Positions 55,824 through 64,000 of a stretch of DNA of 64,000 nucleotides are shown piece by piece. The DNA is from Sorangium cellulosum So0157-2. GTDB lineage: Bacteria > Myxococcota_A > Polyangia > Polyangiales > Polyangiaceae. The stretch lies in NCBI RefSeq assembly GCF_000418325.1, contig NC_021658.1:11608001-11672000 (forward strand). Direction: 5' to 3'. A model generated the notes under the pieces. The model was not told where the DNA came from. It saw only the letters and a list, made by a program, of their open reading frames with translations, and made no database searches. How positions within the stretch are numbered: the stretch's first letter is position 1; each line of letters opens with the position of its first letter. The translations under genes were made by a program, and so were the position numbers.

Positions 55824-56528
55824 ATGAACGCCCGATTCGGTCGAACCCTCGCCGCCGCTATCCTCCTCGTCGCGGGCACTTCAGGGTGCGGAACGGACGA
55901 GCAGCCCTACCAAGCCAAGCCCGCGTTCAGCGGCCAGAAGCCGAGCCTGCCCGCGGTGCCGACGCTCCCCGCGAAGAACAAGAAGCAGGGCGACGCCTAC
56001 ACGGTGTGGGGCGTCACGCACGACCTCCGGAGCCGCGTCCACTTCGAGGACGTGAACGGCAAGAAGCTCTCGATCGTGGGCTACATCGTCAAGACGAACC
56101 TCGCGGAGGCCCCGCCCTGCTCCGTCCACAAGACGGGCAAGGCCGACCCGCCGGACTGTAAGGCGCCGGTCCCGAGCTTCGCGATCGCCGACGAGAAGGG
56201 CGAGACGAAGGACATGATCGAGGTGATGGGCTGGGCCTCGAACTTCGCGCAGATCTACAGCCTGATCGAGGCGATCGACCGGGCTCCGCGCGGCAAGGAG
56301 AACGAGGCGAAGCTCACCGACGAGTTCTGGGGCCAGGATCTGCCGAACCCGATCCCGGCCGTCGGCGCGAAGGTGAAGGTCACCGGCACCTACGGCGTGA
56401 CGTTCACGAAGTCGACCGGCGGCGCCGCGGCCAACCCGAAGTACGGCATCATGTCGGCCGAGCAGATCGAGTACCTCGAGCCGCCGACCGAGAAGGCCAC
56501 CCTCCCCGGCATGAAGCGCAGGCCCTGA
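55824..56528 (+). CDS. Lipoprotein of unknown function
   Basis: The 234-residue product starts at ATG 55824 behind GGAG, with lipobox 'VAGTSGC'. The mature part is a beta-rich OB-like domain: 'AYTVWGVTHDLRSRVHFEDV', 'KKLSIVGYIVKTNLAEAPPC', 'IEVMGWASNFAQIYSLIEAI' and 'KVKVTGTYGVTFT'. Two Cys in the loop may form a disulfide. It may be a myxobacterial envelope protein; no function is assigned. It ends at a long hairpin. Confidence 0.8.
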   Translation: MNARFGRTLAAAILLVAGTSGCGTDEQPYQAKPAFSGQKPSLPAVPTLPAKNKKQGDAYTVWGVTHDLRSRVHFEDVNGKKLSIVGYIVKTNLAEAPPCSVHKTGKADPPDCKAPVPSFAIADEKGETKDMIEVMGWASNFAQIYSLIEAIDRAPRGKENEAKLTDEFWGQDLPNPIPAVGAKVKVTGTYGVTFTKSTGGAAANPKYGIMSAEQIEYLEPPTEKATLPGMKRRP

Positions 56529-56582
56529 CGGAGTGACTGACGACCGCGCCGCGCCGGCTCGCGCGAGGGCCTCTGACCGGCA

Positions 56583-56650
56583 AGGGCGCCACGAGGAGAG
56601 AGAGAGAAGAGCGAGCTTCTCTGTCTCTCCTCGATTGGCGCCCTCTCCGT
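56583..56650. terminator. Long imperfect hairpin between convergent genes
   Basis: Arms AGGGCGCCACGAGGAGAGAG and its near complement CTCTCCTCGATTGGCGCCCT fold back around an AG/CT-rich stem. It lies between convergent genes ending at 56528 and 56705. This is the third member of the hairpin group in this window. Confidence 0.6.
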
Positions 56651-56704
56651 TGCGGCGTCTTTCTCCCTCGTTGCCCCCGGAGCGACCGGGCGCCGCGGCC
56701 CGCC

Positions 56705-57145
56705 TCAGGTGAGGATCGACCGGATCCCGCTGCCCGGCTCGGTCGCCGCGGACTCGAAGATGGCGCCGATGAGGAGCCGCCGCATCGAAACGTCGTGCGC
56801 CTCCCGGGAATCGATGCGCACCAGCGAGGCCGGCGCCTGGCGGATGACCGCATCGAACGACGCCGGCTCGAATCGGTACAGATCCTCCGTCACGATGACC
56901 GCATAGGGCTGCGAGGCCGCGATCGTCGGCCGGAGCGAGCGCAGATCGCACTCGCGCACCGCGACCCCGAGCCGCGCCCCCACCTCCCGGCACACCGCGA
57001 CGAACTCGGCAGGACAGCCGGCCACGATCACGAGCGGAATGGGCGGAGCGCTCGGGACCACGGCCTTGCGCGGCTTCGTACCGTCCTCCATAGGCGCCTC
57101 AACGTAGGCCATGTCTTGACTATGCCGGCAAGGGAATTGTTTCAT
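56705..57145 (-). CDS. Receiver-like (pseudo-receiver) small protein
   Basis: The product is up to 146 residues; the start is uncertain (ATG 57145, 57112 or 57091, the last behind TTGAGG). The core alternates strands and helices like a CheY fold ('IPLVIVAGCPAEFVAVCREV', 'LRPTIAASQPYAVIVTEDLY', 'VIRQAPASLVRID'). The position of the phosphoacceptor Asp is not clear, so it may be a degenerate receiver acting as an interaction module. It is convergent with the lipoprotein gene. Confidence 0.6.
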   Translation of the reverse strand: MKQFPCRHSQDMAYVEAPMEDGTKPRKAVVPSAPPIPLVIVAGCPAEFVAVCREVGARLGVAVRECDLRSLRPTIAASQPYAVIVTEDLYRFEPASFDAVIRQAPASLVRIDSREAHDVSMRRLLIGAIFESAATEPGSGIRSILT

Positions 57146-57196
57146 CGGGCACCACGGCGCGCGGCGCGTGGTCCACGGCGCGCGGCGCCTCGACGC

Positions 57197-57565
57197 TCAG
57201 CGCGCGCCGACGCCTTGCTGCACGTGCCACCCCCGGCCCTCCTCCGCGCCGATGAAGCGGATCCGCCCGGACCGCTCCATGTCGTCGACGAGCTCCTCCG
57301 CCTCGAGCTGCGAGATGTCGATCCGGTCGCAGAGCACGTCGCGGAACTGCGTCTTGCCCTGCACGTAGTCCGCGTCGATCAGCGGCCCCAGCGCGCCCGT
57401 CAGGATCTCGGCCGCCAGGTCCAGCGCCACCACGGGCGTGACCACGGTCTCGGCCGTCGTGCGGACGCTCTCGTCCGTCGTCTGGACCGCCGCGTCGCCC
57501 ATCGCGACGCTCTCGTCTCCGGTGATGAGGGTGCCGTACTCGACGGTGCTCCGATCGGTCGTCAT
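57197..57565 (-). CDS. Small hypothetical protein
   Basis: The 122-residue product starts at ATG 57565 behind GGTGGAG. The N-terminal half is Thr/Val-rich ('ESVRTTAETVVTPVVALDLA') and the C-terminal half helical and acidic ('DRIDISQLEAEELVDDMERS'), winged-helix-like in pattern. It is transcribed in the same direction as, and 52-106 bp upstream of, the receiver-like gene, so the two may be co-expressed. No known family. Confidence 0.6.
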   Translation of the reverse strand: MTTDRSTVEYGTLITGDESVAMGDAAVQTTDESVRTTAETVVTPVVALDLAAEILTGALGPLIDADYVQGKTQFRDVLCDRIDISQLEAEELVDDMERSGRIRFIGAEEGRGWHVQQGVGAR

Positions 57566-57786
57566 GACTCCACCTCGTCCGCGCCCGGAACGGTCCGCAG
57601 ACCGCACCCGCACGGCCTTCCTTCCACGCTATGGGGCGGTGGAGCGCCGATCGGAAGCCGACGGCAGGGGGCCCCCGCCGGAGAAGTCGCTCCCGGCAGC
57701 GATTTCAGGCGGCAACCCGCGGCCAGATCAGGGAAGCTACCGCCCCTGCCAGGCCCAGCGGCGGGGGGGCGCTGGCCCCCGAGGTC

Positions 57787-59688
57787 ATGATGTCATCCCC
57801 CGAGGACCACGCTTCACGCCCGAGCCGCATCGGGGCGGCGGTGCGCACGCCGATCCCCAGGGCGCAGGGGCTCATCGCCTTCCAGCTCGTCGGTCGGGTG
57901 CTGCTCCACGCGATCCTCGTCGGCGTGGCGGCCGGCATCGCCGGCTCGCTGTTCTTCGCCGCCCTCGAGCTCGCCGAGCACGAGCTCCTCGTCGCGCCCA
58001 CCGGCTACAGGCCGCTCCGCGCGAAGGGCGAGGCGGTGCTCACCGGCGTGCACACCGGGCCGTTCCGGCCGTGGCTCGTCTGCCTCGTGCCGGCCCTCGG
58101 CGCCCTCGTCGGCGGGCTGCTCACGGCCAGGCTCGCGCCCGAGACCCGCGGCGGCGGCAGCGACGCGTTCATCAACGCGTTCCACCGGCTGGGCGGCAAC
58201 ATGCGCCGCCGCGTCCCGGTGGTGAAGGCGCTCGCGTCGATCTTCACGCTCGGCTCGGGCGGCTCCGGCGGGCGCGAGGGGCCGACCATGCAGATCGGCG
58301 GCGCCATCGGCTCGATCATCGGGCGCGCCCTCCGGGTGGGCGCGCGCGAGCGGCGGATCCTGCTCATCGCGGGCGCGGCCGCGGGCATGTCGGCCGTGTT
58401 CCGGACGCCGCTCGGGGCCGCGCTCCTCGCCGTCGAGGTGCTGCACCGCGACGACTTCGAGGCCGACGCGCTCGTGCCGTCCATCCTCGCCAGCGTCGTC
58501 TCGTACTCGGTCTTCATCTACTTCTTCGGCGAGTCGACCCTCTTCGCGCACGCGCCCCGCTACCCGTTCATCCCGGCCCACCTCCCGATCTACGCCGCGC
58601 TCGCGCTCGTGGTCTCGCTCGTGGCCACGGTGTTCCTCCGGACGCTGCACACCGTGGAGCACACGATGCACCAGATCCGGCTGCCGATCTGGGCGAAGCC
58701 CGCGCTCGGCGGCCTCGCGCTCGGCGTGCTCGTGACCCCGCTGCTGATGCTCCTCGGGCCGCGCTTCGACCGGCCGGGGCAAGGGTTCGGCCTGCTGGGC
58801 GCGGGGTACGGGGCGGCCCAGGTCGCGATCACCGGGGCCTCGTGGATGCCCAGCGGGTGGACGGGGGTGCAGCTCTTGCTCGTGCTGCTCGCGACGAAGA
58901 TCGTCGCGACCTCGCTCACCGTGGGCTCGGGCGGCAGCGCCGGCGACTTCGGCCCGTCGCTCGTGCTCGGCGCGCTCACCGGCGGGGCGTTCGGGCGCGC
59001 GGCGGAGCTCCTCCTCGGCGACCCGCGCATCGACCCCGGCGCGTTCGCGCTCGTCGGGATGGGCACCTTCTACGGCGGCATCGCGCACGTGCCGATCGCC
59101 TCGCTCGTCATGGTCTGCGAGCTCGCCGGCAGCTACGACCTGCTCGTGCCCCTCATGCTGTGCGAGGGCATCGCCTTCGTGGCGCTGCGGCACAGCACGC
59201 TGTACCGCGCGCAGGTCGCGACGAAGCGCGAGTCCCCGGCGCACCGCGACGAGCTCATCGTCGACGTGCTCCGCAGCATCCGCGTCGCCGACATCGTCAT
59301 CCGCAGCCGCCCGTTCGTGTCGTTCGAGGCGCGGACGCCCGCGCCGGTCGTCGTCGAGCGCATCGCGGCGTGCGAGTGGCAGGACACCTTCCCGGTGCTC
59401 TCCGAGGACGGCAAGGTCATCGGGACGATCGACGCCGAGATCCTCCGCGCCACCGCGATGAGCCCCGAGCTGTCGGGGCTCGCGATCGCGCACGACATGA
59501 TGGCGAGCCCCGCCTCGGTCAGCGAGACCGCGGACCTGCACCGCGCGCTCCAGGTGCTGCTGGAGCTCCGCGTGCGCGAGCTCCTGGTCACCGACGGCGA
59601 CGGCAAGATCGTCGGCATCCTCGACGAGTCCGACGTCACGCGCGCCTACCACGACGCCACGGCGCAGCTCGAAGGTACGGCGCAGTAG
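57787..59688 (+). CDS. ClC-family chloride channel/transporter with C-terminal CBS pair
   Basis: The 633-residue product starts at ATG 57787 behind GAGG. The ClC core (~50-455) has about ten or more hydrophobic segments and the ion-pathway loops 'GSGGSGGREGPTMQIGGAIG' (GREGP with the gating Glu) and 'VGSGGSAGDFGPSLVLGALT' (G-x-F-x-P). The first filter loop reads 'TRGGGSDAFINAFH' instead of GSGIP, so selectivity may differ. Two CBS domains follow (~515-630: 'IRVADIVIRSRPFVSFEART', 'LVTDGDGKIVGILDESDVTR'), which usually sense adenine nucleotides. It stands alone. Confidence 0.92.
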   Translation: MMSSPEDHASRPSRIGAAVRTPIPRAQGLIAFQLVGRVLLHAILVGVAAGIAGSLFFAALELAEHELLVAPTGYRPLRAKGEAVLTGVHTGPFRPWLVCLVPALGALVGGLLTARLAPETRGGGSDAFINAFHRLGGNMRRRVPVVKALASIFTLGSGGSGGREGPTMQIGGAIGSIIGRALRVGARERRILLIAGAAAGMSAVFRTPLGAALLAVEVLHRDDFEADALVPSILASVVSYSVFIYFFGESTLFAHAPRYPFIPAHLPIYAALALVVSLVATVFLRTLHTVEHTMHQIRLPIWAKPALGGLALGVLVTPLLMLLGPRFDRPGQGFGLLGAGYGAAQVAITGASWMPSGWTGVQLLLVLLATKIVATSLTVGSGGSAGDFGPSLVLGALTGGAFGRAAELLLGDPRIDPGAFALVGMGTFYGGIAHVPIASLVMVCELAGSYDLLVPLMLCEGIAFVALRHSTLYRAQVATKRESPAHRDELIVDVLRSIRVADIVIRSRPFVSFEARTPAPVVVERIAACEWQDTFPVLSEDGKVIGTIDAEILRATAMSPELSGLAIAHDMMASPASVSETADLHRALQVLLELRVRELLVTDGDGKIVGILDESDVTRAYHDATAQLEGTAQ

Positions 59689-59691
59689 GAG

Positions 59692-59772
59692 CCGCGCGCG
59701 TCACGGGCGTCAGCCGCGCGCGTCACGGGCATCACCCGCGCGCGTCACGGGCGTCAGCCGCGCGCGTCACGA
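59692..59772 (+). repeat. 22-bp tandem repeat, about 3.7 copies
   Basis: Unit CCGCGCGCGTCACGGGCGTCAG starts at 59692, 59714, 59736 and 59758, the second copy with one or two changes and the last incomplete. It begins 3 bp after the ClC stop, so it lies in its 3' untranslated region. No stem-loop terminator is evident. Confidence 0.88.
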
Positions 59773-60071
59773 ATGCCGACCGAACGCGTCGGACGGGGCG
59801 CGCTCCCCGGGAAAAGGCAAGTTTTCGGCGCCCGCAGGACTCGCCGCGAACGCCCGGGCTTCACGCGCGCGCGGGCGGGCGGATGTCCTGGTCGCGCCGC
59901 GCCGGCGATCGCGTCCTCGGGCGCACTGCCCACGCGCAGGGCCGCCGCCCGTTTCGGGAGTCTCCTGAGCTTTCAATCTTGGATTCCACGCAGCGACGGA
60001 ACCAGGGGCGTGGGGGATACTCTGGTTCATCCCTGGAATTCGATCCGGAGAGCGCGCAGGGGAGAGTGGGC

Positions 60072-60539
60072 ATGCTGGTCGATACGCTCGGAGGTCGGAC
60101 GGTGCGGCGCAACGCAGAGGTACGAACACGCTCGAGCGCGCCCAACAGCCGCGCCAAGCTCGTGGTTGTCGTCGACGATGAGCCCAGCATCCAGGAGGTC
60201 GTGAGCATGATCCTGGAGAGCGAGGGCGGCTACGAGGTGCGCTGCGCCTCGAACGGGGAGGAGGCGCTGGCGCTGCTCGATCAGATCGCGCCGCCGGACC
60301 TGCTCGTCGTCGACATCATGATGCCGGTGATGGACGGCTGGGGCCTGCTCACGGCGCTCCGGCACAACGAGAAGACGGCGCGTATACCAGTCATTGTTTC
60401 ATCCGCGTCTTCAAAACATGACGCGACGAGCCTCGGTGTCGCTCGCGTGCTCCCCAAGCCGATCGACTACGACGCCTTCCTGGCCGCGGTCGACGAGCTC
60501 ACGCACTGCCGGGAGCGCCAAATCCTCGGCGCCGAGTAG
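60072..60539 (+). CDS. Single-domain response regulator (CheY-like)
   Basis: The 155-residue product starts at ATG 60072. After a 28-residue leader, the receiver domain shows 'LVVVVDDEPSIQEVVSMILE' (acidic pair), 'LLVVDIMMPVMDGWGLL' with phosphoacceptor Asp, 'PVIVSSASSKHD' (Ser/Thr position) and 'RVLPKPIDYDAFLAAV' (Lys). There is no output domain. The partner kinase is not in the window. About 380 bp upstream (from 59689) hold only the 22-bp repeat and no gene. Confidence 0.9.
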   Translation: MLVDTLGGRTVRRNAEVRTRSSAPNSRAKLVVVVDDEPSIQEVVSMILESEGGYEVRCASNGEEALALLDQIAPPDLLVVDIMMPVMDGWGLLTALRHNEKTARIPVIVSSASSKHDATSLGVARVLPKPIDYDAFLAAVDELTHCRERQILGAE

Positions 60540-60594
60540 CCTCCGCCGCTCACGAAGCGCGCGCTTCATCCAATCGAAACAATCGAAACCGCAA

Positions 60595-62223
60595 ATGGCC
60601 CATGGACCTCGGGGGCCGTCCAGCGGTAGCTTCACCCCAGTGTTGTTAGAGACCCCGGGTGCCGGCCTCTTCGCCGGCTACGCTCCCCTCCCCGGCGCCT
60701 ACGACGAGCTGTTTGGCCGAGACGGCGCCCCACGACCCGAGTTCCTGCGCACTGCCACGCTCCTCGGCGCGTTCGCGCCGAACGAGTTCGCGCGCGCGCA
60801 GCAGCTCGCGGAGCTCGCCCTGCTCAACCAGGGCGTCACCTTCTCGGTCTACGCGGACCAGCGCGGCGCGGAGAAGATCTTCCCGCTCTGCCTCATCCCC
60901 CGGATGCTCTCCGCGGCCGACTGGGCCCACATGGAGCGCGGCCTCGAGCAGCGGGTCCGCGCGCTCGGCCTGTTCCTCGACGACGTCTACGGGGACCAGC
61001 GCATCCTGAAGGACGAGCGCGTCCCCCGGGACCTCGTGCTCGGCTCGGGGCAGTACCTGAAGCAGGTCCACGGCCTGCGGCCCCCGGGCGGGGTGCGCAT
61101 CCACATCGCGGGCGTCGACATCATCCGCGATCCGGCCGGGACCTTCCGCGTCCTCGAGGACAACCTCCGCACCCCGTCCGGCGTGTCCTACGTCCTGGAG
61201 AACCGGCTCATCAGCAAGCGCGTGCTGCCGCACCTGCTCGACAAGGGGCGCGTCCAGCGGGTCGACCATTACCCGGCCCGGCTCGCCGAGACGCTGCGCT
61301 CGGTGTCGCCCGTGAGCCCGAGCGGCACGAGCGCGGTCGTGCTCACGCCGGGGCCGTACAACTCGGCGTATTTCGAGCACAGCTTCCTCGCGCGCACGAT
61401 GGGGCTCGAGCTCGTCCAGGCGCCCGACCTCTTCGTCGATCAGGATCAGGTCTTCGTCCGGACGACGCGCGGCCCGCGCCGGGTCCACGTCATCTACCGC
61501 CGCATCGACGAGGCGTTCCTCGACCCCGAGGCGTTCCGCCCCGACAGCCTGCTCGGCGTGCGCGGCCTGATGCGCGCCTACGCCGCCGGCAACGTCGCGC
61601 TCGCGAACGCGCCCGGCAACGGCGTGGCCGACGACAAGGCCGTGTACCCCTTCGTGCCCGAGATGATCCGCTACTACCTCGGCGAGGAGCCGATCCTCGA
61701 GCAGGTCCCCACCTACCTGTGCATGCGCGACGACGATCGCCGCTACGTGCTCGAGCACCTGCACGAGCTGGTCGTCAAGGCGGTCGACGAGGCCGGCGGC
61801 TACGGCATGCTCATGGGCCCGCAGTCGACCGCGGCGCAGCGCGAGGAGTTCCGCGCGCGCATCGAGGCGACGCCGCGCCGCTACATCGCGCAGCACCGGG
61901 TCGAGCTGTCGACGAGCCCCACCTGGGACCCGGCCGCCAGGGTCGCGGTCCCGCGCCGGCTCGACCTCCGCCCGTACGTGCTGACGGGCCGCGACGGCCC
62001 GTGGGTGCTGCCCGGCGGGCTCACGCGCGTCGCCCTCGTGGCCGGCTCGTACGTCGTCAACTCCAGCCAGGGCGGGGGCTCGAAGGACACCTGGGTCCTG
62101 AAGGGCCCGGGGGACGGCGCGGAGCGGCCCCCGTCGGTCGGCGCCGCGGGCCCCGCGCCCGAGGCCGCGAGCAACGGCGCATCCGGCGCGCCGCCCCCGT
62201 CCGACCCCACGGAGGCCCCGTGA
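60595..62223 (+). CDS. Circularly permuted type 2 ATP-grasp protein
   Basis: The 542-residue product (ATG 60595; no clear ribosome-binding site, GTG starts follow shortly) has 'LLNQGVTFSVYADQRGAEKI', 'FPLCLIPRM', 'RALGLFLDDVYGDQRILKD', 'RVLEDNLRTPSGVSYVLENR', 'VILTPGPYNSAYFEH'-like and 'HVIYRRIDEAFLDPEAFRPD', diagnostic of the DUF404/407 CP-ATP-grasp family. It is the first gene of the conserved CP-ATP-grasp / alpha-E / amidase-type gene set, predicted to form peptide or isopeptide bonds. The Ala/Pro-rich tail is non-conserved. GTG of the next gene overlaps its stop. Confidence 0.9.
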   Translation: MAHGPRGPSSGSFTPVLLETPGAGLFAGYAPLPGAYDELFGRDGAPRPEFLRTATLLGAFAPNEFARAQQLAELALLNQGVTFSVYADQRGAEKIFPLCLIPRMLSAADWAHMERGLEQRVRALGLFLDDVYGDQRILKDERVPRDLVLGSGQYLKQVHGLRPPGGVRIHIAGVDIIRDPAGTFRVLEDNLRTPSGVSYVLENRLISKRVLPHLLDKGRVQRVDHYPARLAETLRSVSPVSPSGTSAVVLTPGPYNSAYFEHSFLARTMGLELVQAPDLFVDQDQVFVRTTRGPRRVHVIYRRIDEAFLDPEAFRPDSLLGVRGLMRAYAAGNVALANAPGNGVADDKAVYPFVPEMIRYYLGEEPILEQVPTYLCMRDDDRRYVLEHLHELVVKAVDEAGGYGMLMGPQSTAAQREEFRARIEATPRRYIAQHRVELSTSPTWDPAARVAVPRRLDLRPYVLTGRDGPWVLPGGLTRVALVAGSYVVNSSQGGGSKDTWVLKGPGDGAERPPSVGAAGPAPEAASNGASGAPPPSDPTEAP

Positions 62224-63254
62224 TCTCCCGCGTCGCCGATCACTGCTTCTGGTTCGGCCGCTACCTCGAGCGGACCGAGAGCGTGGCCCGGATCCTCGCC
62301 GTCACGCAGAACCTCGCGCTCGACGCCGAGCTCTCGCCGCACCAGTGCTGGCTGCCGGTCATCATCGTGGCCGGGCAGAAGGCCCACTTCGCCGAGGTGC
62401 ACGGCGAGGACGCCGCGGCCGACGGCGAGCTCGTGCAGCGCTACATGAGCCTCGACGAGGACAACCCGACGAGCCTCCGCATCTCGAGCTCCGCGGCGCG
62501 CTACAACGCGCGGTCGATCCGCGAGGTCGTCAGCCTCGAGGCGTGGGAGACCGTCAACGAGCTCCACCTCTGGATGAACAGCGACCAGGCGCTCGAGGAG
62601 TTCAGGTCGAGCCGCTACGCCTTCTACCGGCGCGTGCGGCAGCTCACCCAGCTCTGCCTCGGGCTCACCCAGAGCACGATGCTCCACGACACGCCGCTCG
62701 ATTTCATCTGGCTCGGCGTGCTGATCGAGCGCGTCGGGCAGACCGCGCGCACGCTCGACGTCCACCACCACGCCCTGACCGCCATGGAGCAGCCGGCGTC
62801 CGACAGAAACGGCGCGGGGCAGGGCGGCGTGTCCCGGCGCCACCGGGTGGTGGAGACGGCGCTCTGGCTCTCGCTCCTCCGCGCCTGCTCCGGGTTCGAG
62901 CCGTTCATGAAGCTGCACCAGGGTCAGGTGAACCCGCAGGCGGTCGCACAGTTCCTCCTCTTCGAGCCCCGCTTCCCGCGCTCGATCCGGCACTGCGTGC
63001 ACGCGGCGTTCGCCCGGCTCTGCGAGATCCGGCCGCCGGAGAGCGCGACCTTGCCCGGGGGCGAGAGCCTCACGCGGCTGCACCTCCTGCACCAGTGGGT
63101 CGCCGACAGGGCGGGCGAGCCGTTCGATCCGCTCGCGGTCCACGCGGCGCTCACCCATGTGGTCGACGAGACAGCCACGATCTGCGACGGTATCGGTCGC
63201 GAGCTGCTCGGTTACGGGCCGCCCGACAGCAGCCCCTCCGGAACGAGCCAGTAG
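62220..63254 (+). CDS. Alpha-E domain protein
   Basis: The 344-residue product starts at GTG 62220 with GGAGG four bases upstream and overlaps the ATP-grasp stop (GTGA). It is all helical: 'ISRVADHCFWFGRYLERTES', 'SSAARYNARSIREVVSLEAW', 'DTPLDFIWLGVLIERVGQTA', 'RFPRSIRHCV' and 'TRLHLLHQWVADR' are hallmarks of the alpha-E family found beside CP-ATP-grasp genes. It is probably a partner subunit; its biochemical role is unknown. Confidence 0.92.
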   Translation: MISRVADHCFWFGRYLERTESVARILAVTQNLALDAELSPHQCWLPVIIVAGQKAHFAEVHGEDAAADGELVQRYMSLDEDNPTSLRISSSAARYNARSIREVVSLEAWETVNELHLWMNSDQALEEFRSSRYAFYRRVRQLTQLCLGLTQSTMLHDTPLDFIWLGVLIERVGQTARTLDVHHHALTAMEQPASDRNGAGQGGVSRRHRVVETALWLSLLRACSGFEPFMKLHQGQVNPQAVAQFLLFEPRFPRSIRHCVHAAFARLCEIRPPESATLPGGESLTRLHLLHQWVADRAGEPFDPLAVHAALTHVVDETATICDGIGRELLGYGPPDSSPSGTSQ

Positions 63255-63275
63255 CCAAGACCCGCCGACGTATCC

Positions 63276-64000
63276 ATGCCGAATCTCCTCGCGATGTCGT
63301 TCGAGGGCGAGCTCGCCCCGTGCTTCGATCTCACGTGCCTGCGCCCCGGGGGCAAGCTGCCCGACGGCTGGGGCATCGGCTACTACCCGGGCGGCGAGCC
63401 GAGCGCCACGGTGCTCAAGGAGCCGGCGCCGCCGCAGGGGAGCATCCGCAGCGAGCTCGTGAAGGCGTGGGAGCACCTCGAGTCGTCGCTGCTCGTGCTG
63501 CACATCCGCACGGCGACGTGGGGCAGCATCAACGACGCCAACACGCAGCCGTTCAGCCGGAGCTGGGGCGGGCGCGACTGGCTGTTCGCGCACAGCGGCA
63601 GCCTTGTCGACCGGATCGAGGTCGATCCGAAGTCGCTCTTCCAGCCGGTCGGGTCGACGGACACGGAGCTCATCCTGTGCGAGCTGCTCCGCTGGATGGC
63701 GTCCGAGGGCCTCCGGAGCCTCGGCGACATCGATCCGGCGGTCCTGCGCGACTGGTTCGACGAGATGAACGAGCATGGCCCGCTCACGTCGGTGCTGGCC
63801 GACGGCCGCGACCTCGTCGTCTACGCGGATCGCGATCGCGAGGGGGACGCGTTCCTGTGGGAGGTGCTGCCGCCGTACGAGCGGCTCGCGTTCGGGGACG
63901 AGGACCTCGAGGTCGATCTCAGCCGCCGGGGGGTCAAGAGCCGCAAGGGCGTCATCGTCTCGTCGGAGGAGCTCAAGGTCCACGCGGGGGCGCAGCCCGC
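63276..64000 (+). CDS. Class II glutamine-amidotransferase-like protein lacking the nucleophile Cys, 3' end outside window
   Basis: At least 241 residues, open to the window edge. 'DGWGIGYYPGGEPSATVLKE', 'VLHIRTATWGSINDANTQPF', 'WLFAHSGSL' and 'STDTELILCELL' match the Ntn-type class II glutaminase domain (YafJ-like). Canonical enzymes start Met-Cys, with Cys2 as nucleophile. Here the protein starts 'MPNLLAMSFEG', with Pro2, and the nearest Cys is residue 16. It is therefore unlikely to hydrolyse glutamine in the standard way. It is the third gene of the CP-ATP-grasp operon, 21 bp after the alpha-E stop. Confidence 0.85.
   Translation, partial: MPNLLAMSFEGELAPCFDLTCLRPGGKLPDGWGIGYYPGGEPSATVLKEPAPPQGSIRSELVKAWEHLESSLLVLHIRTATWGSINDANTQPFSRSWGGRDWLFAHSGSLVDRIEVDPKSLFQPVGSTDTELILCELLRWMASEGLRSLGDIDPAVLRDWFDEMNEHGPLTSVLADGRDLVVYADRDREGDAFLWEVLPPYERLAFGDEDLEVDLSRRGVKSRKGVIVSSEELKVHAGAQP

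Overview
The window is very GC-rich, with G or C at nearly every third codon position. It carries a set of genes typical of a large-genome myxobacterium, most like the Sorangium/Polyangium branch: a eukaryote-like Ser/Thr kinase with a C-terminal membrane anchor, a fibro-slime lipoprotein, PEGA and Cys-rich lipoproteins, several outer-membrane barrels, ECF sigma factors with a FecR partner, an orphan ACP/FAAL pair and an RHS/SpvB giant. This assignment is inferred from gene content. No rRNA, tRNA, CRISPR array, transposase or prophage was recognised.

Layout. 1-5.8 kb: the end of a PLP decarboxylase, a 5'-nucleotidase lipoprotein whose frame is broken at a 14-G run, a MepA-like Cys-rich lipoprotein and prephenate dehydratase. 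6-15 kb: an ECF sigma factor, an XRE regulator, a YkgJ-like protein, PriA, a DUF2231 membrane protein, a Ser/Thr kinase and a metal-receptor-fold protein. 15-21.3 kb: ACP plus fatty-acyl-AMP ligase, a 158-bp nested inverted repeat, an OPA-type transporter, an amidohydrolase remnant, a fibro-slime lipoprotein and a DUF1080 protein. 21.4-25.5 kb: a translationally coupled three-gene operon ending in a KGGVGR-variant ATPase with TPRs, next to a Uma2 nuclease; this is the best candidate for a poorly described conflict or defence-like system. 25.5-29.9 kb: a coupled ParA / roadblock / V4R operon. 30-35 kb: a four-gene TonB-dependent uptake operon whose receptor carries its own TonB C-terminal domain. 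35-39 kb: a Gly-rich lipoprotein and a sigma / FecR / barrel operon. 39-44.5 kb: small lipoproteins, a 14 x 22-bp tandem array, a helical protein, a PEGA protein and a frameshifted Cys-rich lipoprotein. 44.5-50.3 kb: a decayed SpvB/FG-GAP/RHS gene. 50.3-55.3 kb: a hydrolase, RsmE, PrmA, a phosphoesterase and GlgC. 55.8-64 kb: lipoproteins and small regulators, a ClC channel, a receiver protein and a CP-ATP-grasp / alpha-E / GATase-like operon cut by the window edge.

Two themes recur. First, structured non-coding DNA: three long AT-richer hairpins between convergent genes, the nested inverted repeat, and several short tandem arrays. Second, interrupted genes: the nucleotidase, amidohydrolase, roadblock protein, Cys-rich lipoprotein and RHS gene all carry frameshifts or deletions, and the PEGA gene lacks a plausible 5' end. 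Some may be sequencing errors, but the 14-G run beside a perfect 54-bp duplication, and the fused or truncated RHS ends, look biological. All calls come from reading the sequence; no database search was run.
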